Shown in pieces: positions 1 through 7,919 of a DNA stretch of 64,000 bases. Where the stretch lies: positions 1 to 64,000 of the forward strand of contig DASXDL010000042.1 of the NCBI GenBank assembly GCA_036490715.1, read 5' to 3'. A program made the position numbers and the translations under genes. Positions within the stretch are counted from its first letter, which is position 1, and the number at the start of each line of letters is the position of its first letter. The notes below the pieces were generated by a model, which saw only the letters and a program-made list of their open reading frames with translations, did not search any database and had not been told where the DNA came from. This stretch comes from FEN-1191 sp036490715 (GTDB lineage: Bacteria > Pseudomonadota > Gammaproteobacteria > Steroidobacterales > Steroidobacteraceae).

Positions 1-33
1 ATGGATGCAGTACCGCACAACGCCGGACAACGA

Positions 34-495
34 TCAATGGGTCTCGACGCTGACCCGCTTCGGCTCCGGAGCGGCCACCTTCGGAATGGTCACCTCGAGC
101 ACGCCGTTGAGATGGCGCGCACGGATGTCATCCGTATTGACGTTCTCCGGCAGCGTGAAGCGACGCTGAAAGCGACCCTCGACGCGCTCCTGACGCGTGA
201 CGGACTTGCCGTTCTCGGAGCGTTCGAACTTGCGCTCGCCGCTGACCGTCAAGACGCCCTTGTCAGAGGTAATCTGGATGTCCTTCGACTCGATGCCCGG
301 TAGATCGGCGCGCAGCACGAAGCTGTCGGCCTGCTCGAACACGTCCACCGACGGAATCCAGTTGATCGCGGCTTCGCCGTTGCTCGCCTCGGCTTCGCCA
401 TTGGCTGCCGGGGCGTCGACGCCGTTGAAGATCTGTCCAATCTGCCGATGCAAGTGCTCGAAAGCGCTCCACGGCTCATAACGTACCAGTACCAT
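34..495 (-). CDS. Hsp20/alpha-crystallin family small heat-shock protein
   Basis: ATP-independent holdase chaperone of 153 residues, cytosolic, which keeps unfolded proteins soluble under stress. The N-terminal arm (MVLVRYEPWSAFEHLHRQ) is typical of bacterial class A small heat-shock proteins. The alpha-crystallin domain runs from about residue 45 (WIPSVDVFEQ) to 145, with the RADLPG segment and the conserved LNGVLEVTIPK near the C-terminus. The start has a purine-rich site (GGAGAAGGA) just upstream. It is transcribed away from the ribonucleotide reductase. A CTTGAAA element about 95 bases upstream may be a sigma-32 promoter. It could equally be called IbpA-like or HspA-like; the family is certain, the symbol is not. 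Confidence 0.95.
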   Translation of the reverse strand: MVLVRYEPWSAFEHLHRQIGQIFNGVDAPAANGEAEASNGEAAINWIPSVDVFEQADSFVLRADLPGIESKDIQITSDKGVLTVSGERKFERSENGKSVTRQERVEGRFQRRFTLPENVNTDDIRARHLNGVLEVTIPKVAAPEPKRVSVETH

Positions 496-569
496 TGTCC
501 TTCTCCTGTCCTAATCAGGTTAGTGGGGGCGACGGGCCGCCACGCGACCCGACTGCTTGCACCTGACTT

Positions 570-593
570 GGTGGTGGATCGCGGCGTTTCAAG
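570..593 (-). promoter_or_regulatory. candidate sigma-32 promoter of the Hsp20 gene
   Basis: On the minus strand CTTGAA (588-593) continues to CTTGAAA, a good heat-shock -35. About 10-13 bases further is CCACCACC, a poor match to the CCCCAT -10. It would give a leader of roughly 65 bases. Only the -35 is strong, so this is tentative. Confidence 0.35.
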
Positions 594-809
594 ACCGGTC
601 GGAGGCCTGCGAACCCGTTATGGCCAGGGGCTGTCAAGAGCACTTGTTGTGGATAGCCTGTGCGTCCTCGGTGCAGGGCCGGTGCATTGGCAGGGGACAC
701 AACCTATTGATGTGCCCCTTTCCCCGTCATGACGTCCGCCGCTTAACTTTTTTGCTGATGAAATTCGAGGCATTTGTTGCACAAACACGTGATAAATAAA
801 GACAAAATT

Positions 810-825
810 GCACGAAAAGTTGTGT
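810..825. promoter_or_regulatory. NrdR-box-like site 1
   Basis: The 16-mer gcacgaaaagttgtgt agrees with the NrdR consensus acaCwAtATaTwGtgt at about 11 of 16 positions, including the C, the right-half T-w-G and the tgtgt end. NrdR is the ATP/dATP-sensing repressor of ribonucleotide reductase genes, and this lies upstream of one. Half-site quality is uneven. Confidence 0.4.
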
Positions 826-876
826 TTCATAATCTTGACGATCGGTTCACCCCTTGATTAGTCTCCGCCCTCCACA

Positions 877-892
877 CAACAAGATCTTGTAG
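877..892. promoter_or_regulatory. NrdR-box-like palindrome 2
   Basis: ACAAGATCTTGT (879-890) is a perfect 12-base palindrome. It matches the core of the NrdR box (aCwAtATaTwGt) at 10 of 12 positions, including all the strongly conserved ones. It lies about 58 bases before the nrdJa start, where a repressor would act. Its centre is about 67 bases from site 1, longer than the usual spacing of paired NrdR boxes. Confidence 0.5.
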
Positions 893-947
893 GGGCGTTG
901 AGGTCTCAATGTGTGACTGATCCGCGGAAAGGGGAGCCGCCACCGCC

Positions 948-3900
948 ATGAATTCCGTCGTCAAACTCGTCGTTCAGGACATCAACACCATCCCGTTCCA
1001 GGAAGCTTCGCTGGACATCTGGGATAAGAAGTATCGGCTTGCCTCCAAGGATGGCCAGCCGCTTGATGCCACCATGGACGACACCTATAAACGTGTCGCC
1101 CGAGCGCTGGCCGACGTCGAACGCGAGGACATTCGCGAGCGCTGGTATGAGCGTTTTCTATGGGCCTTGCGTCACGGTGCAATACCGGCCGGACGGGTCA
1201 CCTCCAACGCCGGCGCCCTGGAGCACAAACCCGCGACCTCGACCATCAATTGCACCGTGTCGGGCACGATCCGCGATTCGATGGACGACATCCTCGGCAA
1301 GGTGCACGAGGCCGGCCTGACGCTCAAGGCTGGTTGCGGTATCGGCTACGAGTTCTCGACGCTGCGTCCGCGCGGCGCCTACGTCTCGGGCGCGGGAGCC
1401 TATACCTCCGGTCCGCTGTCGTTCATGGATATCTACGACAAGATGTGTTTCACCGTGTCGTCGGCCGGTGGCCGTCGCGGCGCGCAGATGGGCACGTTCG
1501 ATGTCGGACATCCGGACGCGATGGATTTCGTGCGCGCCAAGCGCGAGAACGGCCGTCTGCGCCAGTTCAATCTGTCGTTGCTGGTCACCGATGAGTTCAT
1601 GCGCGCGGTGCGCGAGGACAAGGAGTGGAAGCTCGCCTTCCCGATCAGCCGGCGCGAGCATGAAGCCGACAAGATGGATCTGACCGACGAACACAAGTTC
1701 GTGTGGCGCGAATGGCCGGTCCACGATGGCTATGTGGTGAATGACGAGGGCTTGGTCGCCTGTCGTATCTACAAGACTCTGCCCGCGCGTCGCATGTGGG
1801 ACGTGATCATGTCGTCCACCTACGATTTCGCCGAGCCCGGCTTCATCCTGATCGACCGCGTTAATGAGATGAACAACAACTGGTGGTGCGAGAACATTCG
1901 TGCGACCAACCCATGCGGCGAGCAACCGCTTTCGCCCTACGGCTCGTGTTGGACTGGATCGATGCGAATCCACACGAACCACGGGTTGATTCGTACGGAA
2001 GACGCATTCTCTCTCGCGCAAGAAGGCAAACAATTGCACATAGCAGTTGATGATGTCTTCACTAGGAACAAGACCGAGCTCCGGCCGTGCGCCATCGTTT
2101 GCAACGGCGAACGCGAGGTGTTCGAGGTCTCTTACGCTAACGGCCAGCGAATTGAGTTAACGGCGGATCACCGGGTCTACACGCCTGATGGTTGGCGAGA
2201 GGTCCGCGCTCTAGAAGTCGGTAGTGAAGTTCATATCCAATCTCGCGAGCTCTCCACTCTCGATTTAGTGGAGCCATTCTATCGAGGGGTGCTCAAGTAT
2301 CTGCTTCCGCGCTATCAAGGTGCCGAATTGACGATAACGCGTCGAAGCCGAAGCGCGTTTTTGCGACCGATTCTCGATTTGCTGCATGTCAATTATGCGG
2401 ACCGATCCAAGGGACTTCACCTATCGAGAAATCATCCGGCGGTCCGGGATCTCGATCGCCTAGATATTGCATCAGCTGCGCCTCGAACGCTGGAAGGCTA
2501 CATTTATGCCGCTAATGCCACAGCCGCTCGCTATAAGAACAAACGCGCCGTTTACGCGAGCAAGGAAGAATGTGAGCAGCTTCAGCAGGCTTACTCCCGC
2601 CTAGGTATATCCTGTCGCGCACCTGTACATCATCGTAGCTCGAGCCAACAAAGTCGCTTCCGTCTGATATTGCCGGACACCTCGATAGCTCCCCCAATTA
2701 CCTTTGGGGCAGCGATCGATCTCGAATACGGAATGTATGGTTGGCTGCTCGCGGACGGGTGGCTCACCAATTCCGCAGGACTGCTGTTTAGCGACCAGGA
2801 TGACGTCGCGATGCAAATGCTTGCTCCGCAGTTCCAAAACTTAACCGGTACAGACGGAGTATTGCGTCGAACTTATCAAGGTAAGTCGCTCGACGTGCAA
2901 TCGATAAATTGTTATCGAAAAGAGGCGATTGCAAATCTTCGCCACAGCCTGGGGCTAGAGAACTATCGCTCCAAACATCTAAGAGTTCCGGAGAAGATCT
3001 TTCGCGCCGAAAGTACCCAGCAAGCTTCGTTTCTAGCGGCTGTGTTTTGCGCGGATGGAAGTGTCTCGGCGACCAAGCCGACGGTCAACCTGGTGTCGGC
3101 GTCGAAGCCGTGGCTGCAGGATATTCAGTTATTACTGCTAAATTTTGGAATCCACGGATGCATTCATTCGTCAATTTCCAAAGGCAACATATTCTATTCT
3201 CTACTTCTCGCTCAGCAGGACTGCTATCGCTACTTTCGATATATCGGGTTTCCGTTTAACTCGACCAAGCAGGCGAAGCTCGAAAGTCATCTTCGAAACA
3301 AGGAGCGGTGGCGTGAGCCGGACGAAATCCGTACGGCACGCGTACAGAGCATTCGAAGCTTGGGGATGCAGCGGGTCTATGACATTGAGGAGTACTCCAC
3401 TCACTCTCTTATCGTCAATGGGATAGTCGTCCACAATTGTCTACTTGGCTCCGTCAATCTCACTCGCTTCGTACGCGAGCCATTCACGCCGCACGCACGC
3501 TTCGATTGGGACGAATATCGCGATGTCGTGCGTGTGTTCACGCGGATGCTCGACAACGTGGTCGAAATCAATGGGTTGCCACTCGAGCAGCAGCGCCAGG
3601 AAATTACGCGCAAGCGTCGGCATGGCATGGGTTTCCTCGGCTTGGGATCTACCATCACATTGCTCGGATCGAAATACGGCTCGCCCGAGTCAGTGAAATT
3701 CACCGAGGACGTGTCGCGCGAAATGGCGATCGCCGGATGGGAGGCAGCGCTCGAACTGGCACGCGAGAAGGGTCCGGCCCCGATCATGAACGAAGAGTTC
3801 ACCGTCACGCGCGAGATGCTGCGCAAGCGGCCGGAGATGGAACGCGATGGCTGGAAGCCCGGCGCGAAGATTCCCGGGCGATTACTGCACGCTCGTTATA

Positions 3901-4586
3901 GCCGCTACATGCAGCGCGTGGCCGAAGCTGCGCCCAAACTGGTCGAGGAGCTGGCGCAGGTTGGCGCGCGCTTCACGCATCACACCTCGATCGCGCCGAC
4001 CGGCACGATCTCGCTGTCGCTGGCCAACAATGCCAGCAATGGCATCGAACCGAGCTTCGCGCACCACTATTTCCGGAACGTGATCCGACCGGGGCGCAAG
4101 ACCAAGGAAAAGATCGACGTGCTTTCGTTCGAGCTCTTGGCCTACCGCGAGCTGGTCAATCCGCGCGCGATGCCGGGATCGACCAATGCGGGTGAGGTTC
4201 TGCCGGAATACTTCACGGCCGCCGATGAAGTGGCGCCGCAGCAGCACGTGGACATACAAGCCGCTTCGCAGAAGTGGATTGACTCATCGATTTCCAAGAC
4301 CGCGAACGTGCCGACCAACTTCCCCTATGATCAGTTCAAGGGCATCTATCTCTATGCGCACGAACAGGGGCTGAAGGGCTGCACGACATTCCGCTTCAAT
4401 CCGGAAGCGTTCCAGGGCGTGCTGGTTAAGGAGCAGGACCTTAAGAACACTACCTACGTGTTCACGCTCGAGGATGGCACCGAGATCAGCGCGCGCGGTG
4501 ATGAAGAGATCGAGTACGACGGCGAAACCCACAGCGCCGCCAATCTGTTCGATGCCTTGAAGGAAGGCTACTACGGGAAGTTCTGA
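948..4586 (+). CDS. nrdJa: adenosylcobalamin-dependent (class II) ribonucleotide reductase, catalytic part, containing an intein
   Basis: Precursor of 1212 residues; about 715 remain after removal of the 497-residue intein. Class II reductase converts ribonucleotides to deoxyribonucleotides using adenosylcobalamin to make a thiyl radical, so it needs no oxygen. Visible landmarks: C102 (INCTVSG), one of the redox pair; the N-P-C-G-E motif (N321, C323, E325) carrying the radical cysteine; and C334, which by alignment with other reductases is the second redox cysteine. No ATP-cone is evident at the N-terminus. The C-terminal segment normally fused in NrdJ is encoded by the next gene, two bases downstream, as in the split NrdJa/NrdJb enzymes of Pseudomonas. 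The protein can only work if the intein splices. Confidence 0.93.
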   Translation: MNSVVKLVVQDINTIPFQEASLDIWDKKYRLASKDGQPLDATMDDTYKRVARALADVEREDIRERWYERFLWALRHGAIPAGRVTSNAGALEHKPATSTINCTVSGTIRDSMDDILGKVHEAGLTLKAGCGIGYEFSTLRPRGAYVSGAGAYTSGPLSFMDIYDKMCFTVSSAGGRRGAQMGTFDVGHPDAMDFVRAKRENGRLRQFNLSLLVTDEFMRAVREDKEWKLAFPISRREHEADKMDLTDEHKFVWREWPVHDGYVVNDEGLVACRIYKTLPARRMWDVIMSSTYDFAEPGFILIDRVNEMNNNWWCENIRATNPCGEQPLSPYGSCWTGSMRIHTNHGLIRTEDAFSLAQEGKQLHIAVDDVFTRNKTELRPCAIVCNGEREVFEVSYANGQRIELTADHRVYTPDGWREVRALEVGSEVHIQSRELSTLDLVEPFYRGVLKYLLPRYQGAELTITRRSRSAFLRPILDLLHVNYADRSKGLHLSRNHPAVRDLDRLDIASAAPRTLEGYIYAANATAARYKNKRAVYASKEECEQLQQAYSRLGISCRAPVHHRSSSQQSRFRLILPDTSIAPPITFGAAIDLEYGMYGWLLADGWLTNSAGLLFSDQDDVAMQMLAPQFQNLTGTDGVLRRTYQGKSLDVQSINCYRKEAIANLRHSLGLENYRSKHLRVPEKIFRAESTQQASFLAAVFCADGSVSATKPTVNLVSASKPWLQDIQLLLLNFGIHGCIHSSISKGNIFYSLLLAQQDCYRYFRYIGFPFNSTKQAKLESHLRNKERWREPDEIRTARVQSIRSLGMQRVYDIEEYSTHSLIVNGIVVHNCLLGSVNLTRFVREPFTPHARFDWDEYRDVVRVFTRMLDNVVEINGLPLEQQRQEITRKRRHGMGFLGLGSTITLLGSKYGSPESVKFTEDVSREMAIAGWEAALELAREKGPAPIMNEEFTVTREMLRKRPEMERDGWKPGAKIPGRLLHARYSRYMQRVAEAAPKLVEELAQVGARFTHHTSIAPTGTISLSLANNASNGIEPSFAHHYFRNVIRPGRKTKEKIDVLSFELLAYRELVNPRAMPGSTNAGEVLPEYFTAADEVAPQQHVDIQAASQKWIDSSISKTANVPTNFPYDQFKGIYLYAHEQGLKGCTTFRFNPEAFQGVLVKEQDLKNTTYVFTLEDGTEISARGDEEIEYDGETHSAANLFDALKEGYYGKF
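1947..3437 (+). mobile_element. intein with LAGLIDADG homing endonuclease inside nrdJa
   Basis: In-frame insertion of 497 residues between ...SPYGS and CLLGSVNL. Splicing blocks are intact: N-terminal Cys (CWTGSMRI), block B with T-x-x-H (LTADHRVYT), block F/G (RVYDIEEYS ... NGIVVHN) ending His-Asn, followed by a +1 Cys. Two endonuclease repeats are visible, YGWLLADGWL and FLAAVFCADGSV, so it is a full-length LAGLIDADG intein and not a mini-intein. Base composition is clearly lower in GC than the flanking extein; one 60-base stretch (3121-3180) has only 20 G/C. Insertion is immediately before the reductase's redox-active cysteine, which doubles as the +1 splicing nucleophile. Confidence 0.93.
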
Positions 4587-4588
4587 TC

Positions 4589-5305
4589 ATGAGCACACAC
4601 ATCGAGAAGAAGATCGTCAAGTACCGGGTGCAGAAGCCGGAGGACCAGGAGGCGGGCAAAGCCGCGCGGCCGGAGGAACTGGCGCACGGTCGCGATGGCC
4701 GAACCGCCAAGGTCATCCGCATGCACGAGGAGATTCAGCGTCCGGAGATGCTGATCGGCTCCACTTATAAGATCAAGACGCCGGTGTCCGATCACGCGAT
4801 GTACGTGACGATCAACGACATCATCCTCAACGAGGGCACCGAGTACGAGCATCGCCGGCCGTTTGAAGTCTTCATCAACTCGAAGAATCTGGATCACTTC
4901 CAGTGGATCGTCGCGCTGACGCGCATCATCTCGGCGGTGTTCCGCAAGGGCGGTGACGTTGCGTTCCTGGTCGACGAGCTCAAGGCGGTGTTCGATCCGC
5001 GCGGCGGCTATTGGCAGCCCGGCGGCAAATTTATGCCCTCGATCATCGCCGAGCTGGGCTACGTGATCGAAAAGCACCTGCAGAGCATCGGCTTGATGCC
5101 CAAAACCGAGCTCGACGTCCACCAGAAGAAGCTCATCGACGAGAAGCGAGCCGAGTTCGAGGCGCGCAGCAAGCAGCAGGATGCCTTCTCAAAGTCGCAT
5201 TTCCCTGAAGGGGCGCAGCTGTGCAGCAAGTGCAGCACCGCGGCCGTGGTCATGATGGACAACTGCATGACCTGCCTGAATTGCGGCGAGTCGAAGTGCG
5301 GCTGA
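4589..5305 (+). CDS. nrdJb: class II ribonucleotide reductase C-terminal subunit (TSCPD domain)
   Basis: Protein of 238 residues corresponding to the C-terminal part of one-piece NrdJ proteins. The central region (RPEMLIGSTYKIKTPVSDHAMYVTIND) is the TSCPD-type domain. The tail has the cysteine-rich end CSKC...CMTCLNCGESKC, which in the family re-reduces the active-site disulphide and/or binds zinc. It starts two bases after nrdJa with GGGAAG upstream, so the pair is co-transcribed and probably made in balance. In Pseudomonas NrdJb is required alongside NrdJa. The convergent glutathione transferase gene ends 10 bases downstream. Confidence 0.9.
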   Translation: MSTHIEKKIVKYRVQKPEDQEAGKAARPEELAHGRDGRTAKVIRMHEEIQRPEMLIGSTYKIKTPVSDHAMYVTINDIILNEGTEYEHRRPFEVFINSKNLDHFQWIVALTRIISAVFRKGGDVAFLVDELKAVFDPRGGYWQPGGKFMPSIIAELGYVIEKHLQSIGLMPKTELDVHQKKLIDEKRAEFEARSKQQDAFSKSHFPEGAQLCSKCSTAAVVMMDNCMTCLNCGESKCG

Positions 5306-5315
5306 GCGACCTTCG

Positions 5316-5969
5316 TCAGCTGGTCGATGACTGGTCGGTGAAAACTCTCAATTGAGCGTCGAACGCACGCCTATAGGCGGGCCGTCCTTCGCCGCGGGCG
5401 ACATAGGCAGCGAGACTCGGATATTCATTTAGCATGCCCGATGCTTTCAACCTGAGTAGCACCGCCACAATCATCAAGTCGCCCGCGCTGAACGCACCAT
5501 CGAGCCAGGCGGCATCGCCAAGACGACCGGAAAGCTCCCCCAGCCGATCATGAATGCGACGCTGCACGAGGGGCAGGCGCTGCTCGGACCACGGCTTGTC
5601 GCCCTCCAATAACTTGGCGGTGACGAGATCCAGGATCGGCGGCTCGACCGTGTTGAGCGCGGCAAACATCCATGCGATCGCGCGGGCCCGGGCATTCGCC
5701 TCGTCAGGCAGCAGGCCCGTGTGGCGTTCCGCGATATGCAACACGATCGCTCCGGACTCGAACAGCACAAGATCGCCTTCTTCATAAGTCGGAATTTGCC
5801 CGAAAGGATGAAGTGCGCGATGCGCGGATTCTTTCATGGCGCCAAACGAAACAAGGCGTACCTCGTACGGTTGGCCAACTTCTTCAAGGGCCCACCGCAC
5901 GCGCATGTCACGCGCGAGTCCCCGGCCGAGATCGGGCGACCTCTCAAAGGCGGTAATGATCGGGGTCAT
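5316..5969 (-). CDS. glutathione S-transferase family protein
   Basis: Cytosolic protein of 217 residues with an N-terminal thioredoxin-like domain (residues 1-80; HPFGQIPTYEEGDLVLFESGAIVLHIAE contains the cis-Pro and the glutathione-binding E-S) and an all-helical C-terminal domain. The family conjugates glutathione to electrophiles or reduces disulphides; the substrate here cannot be told. The N-terminal SPDLGRG replaces the usual S/C-P-x-x catalytic stretch, so the catalytic residue is uncertain. No neighbour suggests a pathway. The start is the only ATG that keeps the whole thioredoxin fold; no strong ribosome site precedes it. Confidence 0.88.
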   Translation of the reverse strand: MTPIITAFERSPDLGRGLARDMRVRWALEEVGQPYEVRLVSFGAMKESAHRALHPFGQIPTYEEGDLVLFESGAIVLHIAERHTGLLPDEANARARAIAWMFAALNTVEPPILDLVTAKLLEGDKPWSEQRLPLVQRRIHDRLGELSGRLGDAAWLDGAFSAGDLMIVAVLLRLKASGMLNEYPSLAAYVARGEGRPAYRRAFDAQLRVFTDQSSTS

Positions 5970-6311
5970 TGGAGGCGTAATGGTAAATTCTCCAGCGCGG
6001 GCTGTCTCGTTGGGCGGTGGCGACGATCAATCTTCCTCGCCGTCGGGGCAATGATGGTCAACAATTCGTCGCTGTCGCTTGAGGTCGTAGGACAGCCGAG
6101 ATGGAAACTCTCGAAGGAGCTAAGCCTGTCGAATCCCCCTGACTGCAAATAGGTAGACACTGCTGATAGCGGCTGCCCCGATCGGCGCTTAATTTTGATT
6201 GCGCCAGCTTGTATCGCAGGGGTTTCCCCTATGGATTTCGCCTCACACAACTCATCCCGTCGAGGTCGGCGGCCGCGACGGAACCTAGATCCGGAAAACC
6301 AAGGCTCCGGG
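5970..6311. other. intergenic region between GST and the DNA ligase
   Basis: About 340 bases with no supportable gene. Short reading frames here lack family signals or a ribosome site. The plus strand continues open into the ligase frame from a TTG at 6195 and an ATG at 6231, but that translation (a basic, low-complexity stretch) does not resemble ligase N-termini. A weak GAGACA/TACCAT pair on the minus strand may drive the transferase gene. Confidence 0.4.
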
Positions 6312-7334
6312 ATGCCTCGCAATCCACCGCGGCCCATGGAGGCCAAACTGGTCCGCGACCTGCCGGAGGATGGCCAATGGCAGTTTGAACCGAAGTGGGA
6401 TGGATTTCGCTGCCTCGTTGCCCGGCACGGCGCGAAGGTGGAACTGAGTTCGAAGTCCGGCAGGCCGCTGGCGCGCTACTTCCCGGAGATTGCCACTGGG
6501 TTTGCGCAATTTCGCGGGCGGCATTTCATTCTTGATGGGGAGCTCATCATTCCCATTGGGTCGTCGCTCTCCTTTGACGCATTGCAAATGCGCCTGCATC
6601 CGGCGCACAGCCGGGTAATCAAGCTGTCGCATGAAACCCCGGCACTCTTCATGGCGTTCGACATGCTGAAGGACGAGAGCGCAGATTTATCGGTGCGGCC
6701 CATAGAGGAGCGACGAAAAGCACTGGAAAGCTTTTATCGACGCGAAAAGCGGCCGGGGATCATGCGACTGTCGCCCTATTCGCGCGACTTGGCCGAGGCT
6801 CGACGCTGGCTCGGTAAGGCGGGAGGCGGCGCTCTCGACGGCGTCGTGGCAAAGCCCCTGCAGGGTCCTTACAAGCCGGGCGAACGCGCGATGCTCAAGG
6901 TGAAATGTATGCGTACCGCGGATTGTGTCGTCGGTGGCTTTCGCTACGGCGAGGGCAGTCAGGAGGTCGGATCGATTCTGCTCGGACTCTATGATGCGGA
7001 TGGATTGCTCGACCACGTTGGTTTCAGCTCGGGAATTTCCGACCGCGAAAGGCCGGCGCTGACACGAAAGCTGGAAAAGCTGCGCGGCGGGCCAGGATTC
7101 ACCGGCAAGGCACCCGGAGGGCCCAGCCGCTGGTCCACTGAGCGCAGTAGCGAGTGGCAGGCGCTGAAGCCCAAGCTCGTCGCAGAAGTGCAGTACGACC
7201 AGGTGACCGGTCATCGCTTTCGCCACGGAACCCGCTTCCTGCGCTGGCGGCCGGACAAGTCGCCACGCCAGTGCGACTTCAGTCAGCTGCAGCAGGAGGT
7301 CAGGCCACGCAAATTGCTGGCCGCCATTCGGTAA
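6312..7334 (+). CDS. ATP-dependent DNA ligase (LigC/LigD-ligase type)
   Basis: Seals DNA nicks using ATP. The nucleotidyltransferase domain carries the adenylated lysine in E-P-K-W-D-G-F-R (motif I, KxDG) near residue 27, then FILDGELIIP (motif III) and DGVVAKPLQGPYKPGERAMLKVK (motifs IV-V). An OB-fold follows (EVGSILLGLYDADGLLDHVGFSSG). At about 340 residues it is a stand-alone ligase core without the primase and nuclease domains of LigD. The ATG at 6312 is chosen because homologues begin just before the PMEAKLV segment; ATG 6231 or TTG 6195 would add a basic, unrecognised extension. No Ku gene lies nearby, so a role in end joining is only possible, not shown. Confidence 0.87.
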   Translation: MPRNPPRPMEAKLVRDLPEDGQWQFEPKWDGFRCLVARHGAKVELSSKSGRPLARYFPEIATGFAQFRGRHFILDGELIIPIGSSLSFDALQMRLHPAHSRVIKLSHETPALFMAFDMLKDESADLSVRPIEERRKALESFYRREKRPGIMRLSPYSRDLAEARRWLGKAGGGALDGVVAKPLQGPYKPGERAMLKVKCMRTADCVVGGFRYGEGSQEVGSILLGLYDADGLLDHVGFSSGISDRERPALTRKLEKLRGGPGFTGKAPGGPSRWSTERSSEWQALKPKLVAEVQYDQVTGHRFRHGTRFLRWRPDKSPRQCDFSQLQQEVRPRKLLAAIR

Positions 7335-7341
7335 CGTCCGA

Positions 7342-7740
7342 CTAGCGCCGGGCTTTGGACTGGTTCAGTGCCACGGCGGCGCGAATCAGCGCCTTGAGTG
7401 CGGCGGCGTTTACCTTCTCGCCCTCGTGAAAATCGATCGCACGCCTGACGTTCCCCTCCAGGCTGGAGTTGAACAGGCGCGAGGGATCCTTCAGAGCCGC
7501 GCCCTTAGCGAAGGTCATCTTGACCACGCTCTTGTAGGTTTCGCCGGTGCAGATCAATCCGTCGTGCGACCACACTGGTACGCCGCGCCACTTCCATTCC
7601 TCGACCACCTCTAGATCGGCTTGCTTGACCAAGGCGCGCAGCCGACTGAGCATCGGGCCGCGCCAGTCGTCCAGTTCCTCGATTCTCGCGTCGATCAGCC
7701 GAGAAGCGGATTTGTCCGTCTGCGGCCGCTTCGTTTTCAT
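7342..7740 (-). CDS. DUF1801 domain protein
   Basis: Small cytosolic protein of 132 residues in the DUF1801/YdhG-like family: LRALVKQADLEVVEEWKWRGVPVWSHDG and TYKSVVKMTFAKGAAL are the characteristic core, followed by RRAIDFHEGEKVNAAALKALIRAAV. Molecular function is unknown for the family, whose fold is compact alpha/beta. The start ATG (7738-7740) is preceded by AGAGGGGG. The frame is open upstream to 8292 but that part is an antisense shadow of mltD. It converges with the ligase gene, with 7 bases between the two stops. Confidence 0.88.
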   Translation of the reverse strand: MKTKRPQTDKSASRLIDARIEELDDWRGPMLSRLRALVKQADLEVVEEWKWRGVPVWSHDGLICTGETYKSVVKMTFAKGAALKDPSRLFNSSLEGNVRRAIDFHEGEKVNAAALKALIRAAVALNQSKARR

Positions 7741-7919
7741 GTTGCCCCCTCTCGCCCACGCCGATAGTTGGAAAGCTCGTCTGCTGCAGCGCGCCGCCCT
7801 GCGGTACATGATCGCAGCAGTCCGCGCTCGCTGTGAAGTCGTGCGTTTTTCTCGGCGCCGCTCTGACGTATCATGCGCCGCAATTCCAACCCGGTCTCCA
7901 GAGGTCATCGATCGGCTCG

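Larger units (their letters stand above)
496..947. other. divergent intergenic region between hsp20 and nrdJa
   Basis: This 452-base gap has no convincing gene. Its left part holds the heat-shock gene's leader and candidate promoter. The right part (about 745-850) is distinctly AT-rich against the surrounding sequence and carries two NrdR-box-like sites and a TTGACG hexamer at 835-840 that could be the -35 of the reductase operon; no good -10 follows it. I saw no cobalamin riboswitch here. Confidence 0.6.

Noticed and set aside
1..303. Plus-strand frame at the left edge
   Set aside because: It is antisense to the certain Hsp20 gene and shows no family resemblance.
495..947. Possible cobalamin riboswitch before nrdJa
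   Set aside because: No B12 box or the GCCCCCGCAACGGT-type core is present on the plus strand; the only B12 riboswitch in the window is at btuB.
6140..6165. TCGAATCCCCC, resembling the T-arm of a tRNA
   Set aside because: The flanking bases do not form a T-stem or acceptor stem, and there is no anticodon arm upstream.
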